From contig OY744517.1 in NCBI GenBank assembly GCA_963556195.1, forward strand, positions 151,779,382 through 151,843,381: a DNA stretch of 64,000 bases, written 5' to 3'. The stretch comes from Sepiola atlantica (Eukaryota; Mollusca; Cephalopoda; Sepiida; Sepiolidae). Below, in pieces: positions 59,262 to 64,000 of the stretch; positions within the stretch are counted from its first letter, which is position 1; each line of letters opens with the position of its first letter. The notes beneath the pieces were generated by a model. That model searched no databases. It worked only from the letters and a program-made list of their open reading frames with translations, and had not been told where the DNA came from. The translations under genes were made by a program, and so were the position numbers.

Positions 59262-60776
59262 TCTGTCAGAAACATCGGTGACCTTAGAATCACAGAATCA
59301 ATCCTCATCTCCAGACTAAACCCCTCACTCAATCAACGTCACGAGCTCTACTCACCTTTCATTCTATAATATCTACCCCCCATCCACCAACCAACCCCCA
59401 TATCTAACACTTAACAGAGTCCGTTTCCACCACTTCACCCATTACTCACCTCCCATAATAAACTCACCATACACCCAAACAATCAAACAGGCCCCTCCCC
59501 ATATGAACTTCCATCCTTACACACTTGAACCACAAACCAAAAACCATATTCAGCATACTCGTCTAACCCACCAAAATAAGTCACTCCATAACCTAGCATT
59601 ATTAATTAATAAATCCAAACACATATAGAATGTATACTAATAACATACAAATATTAAATAAATAATTCATAAAATAAATTAAACAAGTAAATAATAATAA
59701 TAAAAAATAAATAAATAAAAAAAAATAAAAAAAAATAAAAAAAAAAACAAAAAACAAAAAAAAAAAAAAAAAAAAAACAAACAAACAAATATGTAAAGAA
59801 ATTGATGAATATATATAGATAAACATTTAAACAAACAATAATACATAGATATGTATATATATATGTATATATGCATTTGTGTATATATGTTGTATATATA
59901 TACTAATATTGTTATACAGATCTCCACCAAAAAAAAAAAATTTAAAAAAAATTAAAAAAAAAAAAAATTAAAAAAAAAAAATTAATTATAAAAAAAATAT
60001 TTTTAAAAATCCAGAGTTACTCCCCTTTATCTTATGATAAATATATCAAGTTAATAAGTTAATTCGTTAATCTAATTTGACGAAACTCACAATTAGTAAT
60101 TAATAACACTTCTTTAATAGATGATAATCGAAATCAATAGTAGATAGATCTAGAATATTTAAAATATGAGACTAATTACTTTAATTTATATTAAAATTCT
60201 TAAATTACGATAGAAAGATAAACAAAATAAAAATACGAAGATAAAACAAAAGTAAATATTCAAATATATAAAAAAAAAAATAAATAAATAAATAAAAAAA
60301 TGATATATATATATTATCAAAAATAACAGTTTATCGAACACCATACACCTAACCAACATTACACTAATATTCTAAACACCAATCATATATTTAACATAAT
60401 ATTAAAATAAAACTTAACTTAATTTATATTCCCTGTGAAACTGTTTTTGCTGCGGTCTATATCTGGCAGCCATTTTGTTTTGTATTATTCTCTACACAGT
60501 CGGAGAAGAATAAAATATTATTCTTCTTCTGGTCTAATTATTTTTGAAAAAGGGATGTCTTTTCCCGAAATATCAAATAGTGATTTTTAATCACCCGGAC
60601 AGCTAATACACTCTTGCTGTTATGTAAGAAAAAAAAAAAAAAAGGAAAAAAAAGGAAAAATAAATAGTAAGTCTTATATCGTATTCGATTTATTTTTATT
60701 GTTTTTGTTCCTTTCCTTTCAACTTGCATCTTACCCGGAATTGCATTGCCCACAGCCTTTCAAAAACTTACTACTA
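59262..60776 (+). repeat. PLE arm at the 5' end of the gene, inverted
   Basis: Begins CTGTCAGAAACATCGGTGAC, a sense copy of the gene's 3' end, 30 bp upstream of the ATG, and runs through the same 3' region to CTTACTACTA. A TGAAAAA-GGGA-loop-TCCC-GAAA motif is at 60545-60570. Differences from the other arm are confined to homopolymer lengths and rare substitutions where compared. Confidence 0.9.
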
Positions 60777-60815
60777 TGTATATATATATATATAAGAGAG
60801 AGAAAAAAAGATCAC

Positions 60816-60880
<65 letters not shown>

Positions 60881-60881
60881 A

Positions 60882-60952
<71 letters not shown>

Positions 60953-60983
60953 GTATATATTGATGTATATATATATATATGTA

Positions 60984-61019
<36 letters not shown>

Positions 61020-61020
61020 G
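60777..61020. repeat. (TA)n microsatellite ending in (TTA)n
   Basis: TA runs with the same AGAGAGA...GATCACGG and TTGATGYATA spacers as the left side of the PLE, then about eleven TTA units (60987-61019). Long Tyr-Ile/Leu frames are artefacts. Confidence 0.95.
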
Positions 61021-61394
61021 TTATGTTTTTTTATGCATGTATATATTACTGAAATTAAAACTGAAGTATTTCTACATTTATTTTTTGGGGAACTGTTCGT
61101 TTGATCAGTACCACTGAAGAGCCATGAATATTATAACGGTCCTGTTTTAAAATCTCGAAACAGTTACATGGTAATCAGCTGATAATCACCATTTAATATT
61201 TCACGCTTAAGTTAAGGTCCCCTATTTTTTATTTTCACTGTTAGATACTTGAATCCTTTTTTTTATTTGTTAATTTTTCAGCGGTGAGTTGGTTTATGCA
61301 AGTGTTAAGTCTGCAATACCTTCGATTTAGTTAGTATCTCTGGGAATGTAAACTGCATTTACTTTCTTAGTTTAAAATGACTCGAAGATTATTT

Positions 61395-61426
<32 letters not shown>

Positions 61427-62285
61427 CTAGCTTGATTATATCTCTCTTAATCTATGGGTGAGTAAACCTGTAGCTGGATAATGAAAAAGAAAGAGAGAAA
61501 AGAGAGAGAGAGTGAGCGAGAAGATATAGCGAGCAGACAGAGATGTATTTTTCTTTTTCTTTATATTCAAGTTTGCAAACTCATCTTGTCCTGATTCAAA
61601 CAATATAATTTGATCTCAATCGGGTGACCCAACGTGTCACATTTATTTCAGTAAAGCGAAAAAAATACAAAGAGATTAACACAGTGACATGATTTAATTC
61701 AAAATATTTCGTTTACGTGTGTACATTAATAAATCAAATTAATTTGTCCTCTGCGTATATCTATTTTACCATCATGTCTATACATTCTGTCTTATATTCA
61801 ACCTAATATGATACAAAAAATTAAGATGGTCATATTTTCCAAGTTAGACCTACACAGCAATACATATGCTAAATCCTTATTTGATTCTATCTAGCCAGTC
61901 ATAATCGAATTTTTTCACTATGTGTTTTTTGACAGAAAAAATGAAATTCTAATAATTTTACACAATTACCTTTTTTTATCCGAACCCATAATTCTTCCAG
62001 TAAGAAATCTATCGTTTGTATTGATAATTAACATATATAATTAACCAATAAAATTGCATATTTTATTAAAATTGCTAAACAGACTTCGAGGCCGCCGGTG
62101 TCGTCCAGCATAGAACTCTTTCCGCTTTCAAATCTGTATTTTTATATTATTTTATATAAATATTTTATCGTAGCATTTGTTTTAATATTCATGTCGTCAT
62201 CTAAACGTCAGAAATAATATATACCGATGAAAATAATGATTTTTAAAAAATCAGGATCGCGCGTTTGTGTGATAATATATTAGCT
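61021..62285. other. No gene seen; short simple repeats
   Basis: CTGAAGA (61114-61120) and CTCGAAACAG (61154-61163) resemble the PLE-associated motif, followed by imperfect palindrome GGTAATCAGCTGATAATCACC. A TA run is at about 61401-61426 and an AGAG-rich patch at about 61486-61512. Confidence 0.5.
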
Positions 62286-62289
62286 AATT

Positions 62290-62965
62290 ATTGATTTAAA
62301 TTAATTAGAACATAACATGTAATAGATACATTCAATAAAATGCAAACACTCCATTAAATAATACTTGATTTAAATATATTAATTTAAGATTAAATTGTTA
62401 TTACTGTATTTCCATTTCAAAATCATATTTAGAATAAAGAAAACGCATGTTAAATTGCATTTTATCCTATTTATTAAACGAGACTGCGTACTCATTTGTA
62501 CATATGAATACAAAACAAAACACCGATCACTTCATAATTAATATACATTTATTAATTATAAAATAAAATATAATGAATACATTTATTTATTTACGATTAA
62601 ACAAAAGAATTTCCAAACTTTAATAACTAAATGACAACATTTTGAACAAACTATACTATAATTTTTTTGTTGTTTTCGTTTCGACAATGTATTAAAAATA
62701 GATGTGTTGATTTTTATCGTTTCCTACGGACGATACATCGCGTGTTTTTGTGCAAATAGCCACAAAAATAAAACAAACAATCGCGCAATAATTAGTTTAT
62801 AGTAATTAATATCAAATTAAATGTCAATAATTTATTCAGTTATTCACCATTAACCAACAAATATTTCATTTAAAAGTATGGTATATATATAAATTGTTAT
62901 TACTACATTTCCGTTTCAACATCGTATTGAAATGAAAGCAGCCATCTTACATTTCATTTTTCTAC
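62290..62965 (+). repeat. Diverged AT-rich repeat pair
   Basis: TAAATTGTTATTACTGTATTTCC near 62391 recurs as TAAATTGTTATTACTACATTTCC near 62889, with similar sequence on both sides. Confidence 0.5.
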
Positions 62966-63019
62966 AAGTCCCACAAATCATCCATGTGTATATGTCTGCG
63001 GAAATACGCATCTCCTTTT

Positions 63020-63345
63020 TCTTATGCGTTAATTTTGAGATATGGTGGGGTCCGCAATGATAAATGTTTATCTCCACTAGACACGATCACAGGCTTGGTC
63101 CGGGTAAAGGACGGTTTCACAGAGATCTTTCTGCAACGTGTTTGTCTTTTTCTTCATTGGCATTCGCTTAGGTCGCTTTCCATCGATTTCTAGTGTAAAG
63201 GCTAGTTTTGCGAGAATGTAGTTGTTGGCCGTCAGCACATATCGAAACCATCTGAGCCGCCATTCCCTCATCTTGTCACCAATTGGTGCGATGACGTAGA
63301 ACTTTCGGATATCCTCATTGCATACATGGTCTAGCAGTGTAAATA
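63020..63345 (-). pseudogene. RTE-like LINE RT C-terminal remnant, minus strand
   Basis: The minus strand reads LLDHVCNEDIRKFYVIAPIG, then DKMREWRLRWFRYVLTANN, LAFTLEIDGKRPKRMPMKK and TLQKDLCETVLYPDQACDRV, followed after a stop by ADPTISQN. This is the usual tail of RTE-type endonuclease/reverse transcriptases (RERRLRWxGHVLR, GKRPKGRPKxRW, HPDQAxDR). The catalytic core is missing. It belongs to the same broad class as the remnant at 33.4 kb but covers a different part. Confidence 0.75.
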
Positions 63346-63476
63346 CGCAGAAAAACAGATAATGGATTAATTTTATAATTAATCTACATTAATTAATAAA
63401 TAATATATAATACTTAAATTAAAACAATTGTTATAATAATGATAATAATTATCATTTTTTTAATTATTATTATTAG

Positions 63477-63525
63477 TTGTAGTAGTAGTAGTAGTAGTAG
63501 TAGTAATAGTAGTAGTAGTATCTCA
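63477..63525. repeat. (GTA)n microsatellite
   Basis: About 45 bp of AGT/GTA trinucleotide repeats with one interruption. Confidence 0.95.
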
Positions 63526-63589
63526 ATTACTACTACTCTCTTTATTTGATACGACACAAAACTTAATCCAGTGCTAATACCTCAATTTG

Positions 63590-63815
63590 GGAGTTTGGGG
63601 GACCTTTTAATTATCTCTACTCCCAGATCCACTCTGACTTCGATTGGTTGTACCTGTTAAAGCGCCATCTTTCGGACAAACGGGAAGTATTCTTTACAAA
63701 GTATACGCCTAAAAAGAAATTGATCTATAAACCAATCGTATGCATAGCATATGTACGGTTTCGGCATAAATAGCCAACGTCGGTTAATATGTCGTCAAAC
63801 ACAAAAACAATGAAC
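63590..63815 (+). repeat. Dispersed repeat, second copy of the 40-kb family
   Basis: CTACTCCCAGATCCACTCTGAC, TTGTACCTGTTA and the tail CGGCATAAATAGCC...GGTTAATATGTCGTCAAACA match 40120-40310. Confidence 0.6.
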
Positions 63816-64000
63816 CATTATAACTAGTATTACTGTTTTAATTAAGACTATTAGTACTGTTATAACTATTATTATGAACTATATATTTTCTTTGTTTATT
63901 ATAGATTACATATTTCCCATGAAACAATAACGAAGTTTGATAGGATTAATATTGATAACATTAAATATCTTATAATCTTTAGGAAAATATTAATCTATTC

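Larger units (their letters stand above)
55722..60776 (-). mobile_element. Complete-looking Penelope-like element with inverted arms
   Basis: The unit reads right to left: arm (60776-59262), unique region with the RT/GIY-YIG gene, arm (57276-55765), then a 43-bp tail (55722-55764) absent from the other side. The arms are in inverted orientation and nearly identical, including simple A/T runs. Fixed-point sums give only about 3 bp net length difference over 1.5 kb. PLEs are known to carry pseudo-LTRs in direct or inverted order and a short extension at one end, so the architecture fits the class. An intact gene and near-identical arms imply a young insertion. It lies within TA-rich microsatellite DNA, so a target duplication cannot be read. 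Confidence 0.85.

Overview
The window looks like intergenic or intronic DNA from an animal with a large, AT-rich, repeat-laden genome. The combination of many long (TA)n tracts, mixed TATG/CACA simple repeats, several Penelope-like retroelements (PLEs) with GIY-YIG domains, mariner, RTE-like and Jockey/CR1-like remnants and tRNA-headed SINEs fits a mollusc, most likely a cephalopod. That assignment is inference from repeat style; no host gene identifies the species. I found no complete host protein gene, rRNA, functional tRNA or CRISPR array. The only host-gene candidate is one short exon-like segment near 4.7 kb, plus a CpG-containing, E-box-bearing stretch at 54.4-55.4 kb.

Layout. 0-11.6 kb: duplicated AT-rich repeats, a GC-richer 279-bp tandem pair, an internally deleted LINE, the exon candidate, a decayed mariner transposase, a minisatellite and a second LINE 3' end. 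11.6-14.5 kb: a PLE 3' fragment (open GIY-YIG domain) with tandem 3' repeats, bracketed by two directly repeated units carrying a small TGAA-stem-GAAA motif. 14.5-18.3 kb: an unusual minus-strand PLE derivative with an Asn-rich insertion inside its GIY-YIG region, flanked by inverted repeats. 19.5-25 kb: simple repeats, a dead PLE reverse transcriptase on the minus strand, a 230-bp TA tract and 1.1 kb of pyrimidine-rich DNA. 26.9-42 kb: tRNA-like SINEs, a third LINE copy, an RTE-like remnant, a remnant of a dispersed uncharacterised protein family and several dispersed repeats. 42-54 kb: a probable solo LTR, many TA tracts, a hammerhead-like core, a duplicated repeat interrupted by a DNA-transposon end, and a CTCAATA array. 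55.7-60.8 kb: the main feature, an apparently intact PLE whose 687-codon RT/GIY-YIG gene lies between two nearly identical 1.5-kb arms in inverted orientation. 61-64 kb: simple repeats, an RTE-like fragment and a dispersed repeat.

How the parts relate: at least four PLE-derived units from different lineages occur here, and several element edges coincide with TA tracts. The intact 55.7-60.8 kb element is the only one that could plausibly supply active enzyme. Its inverted arms predict a long fold-back RNA if it is transcribed through.
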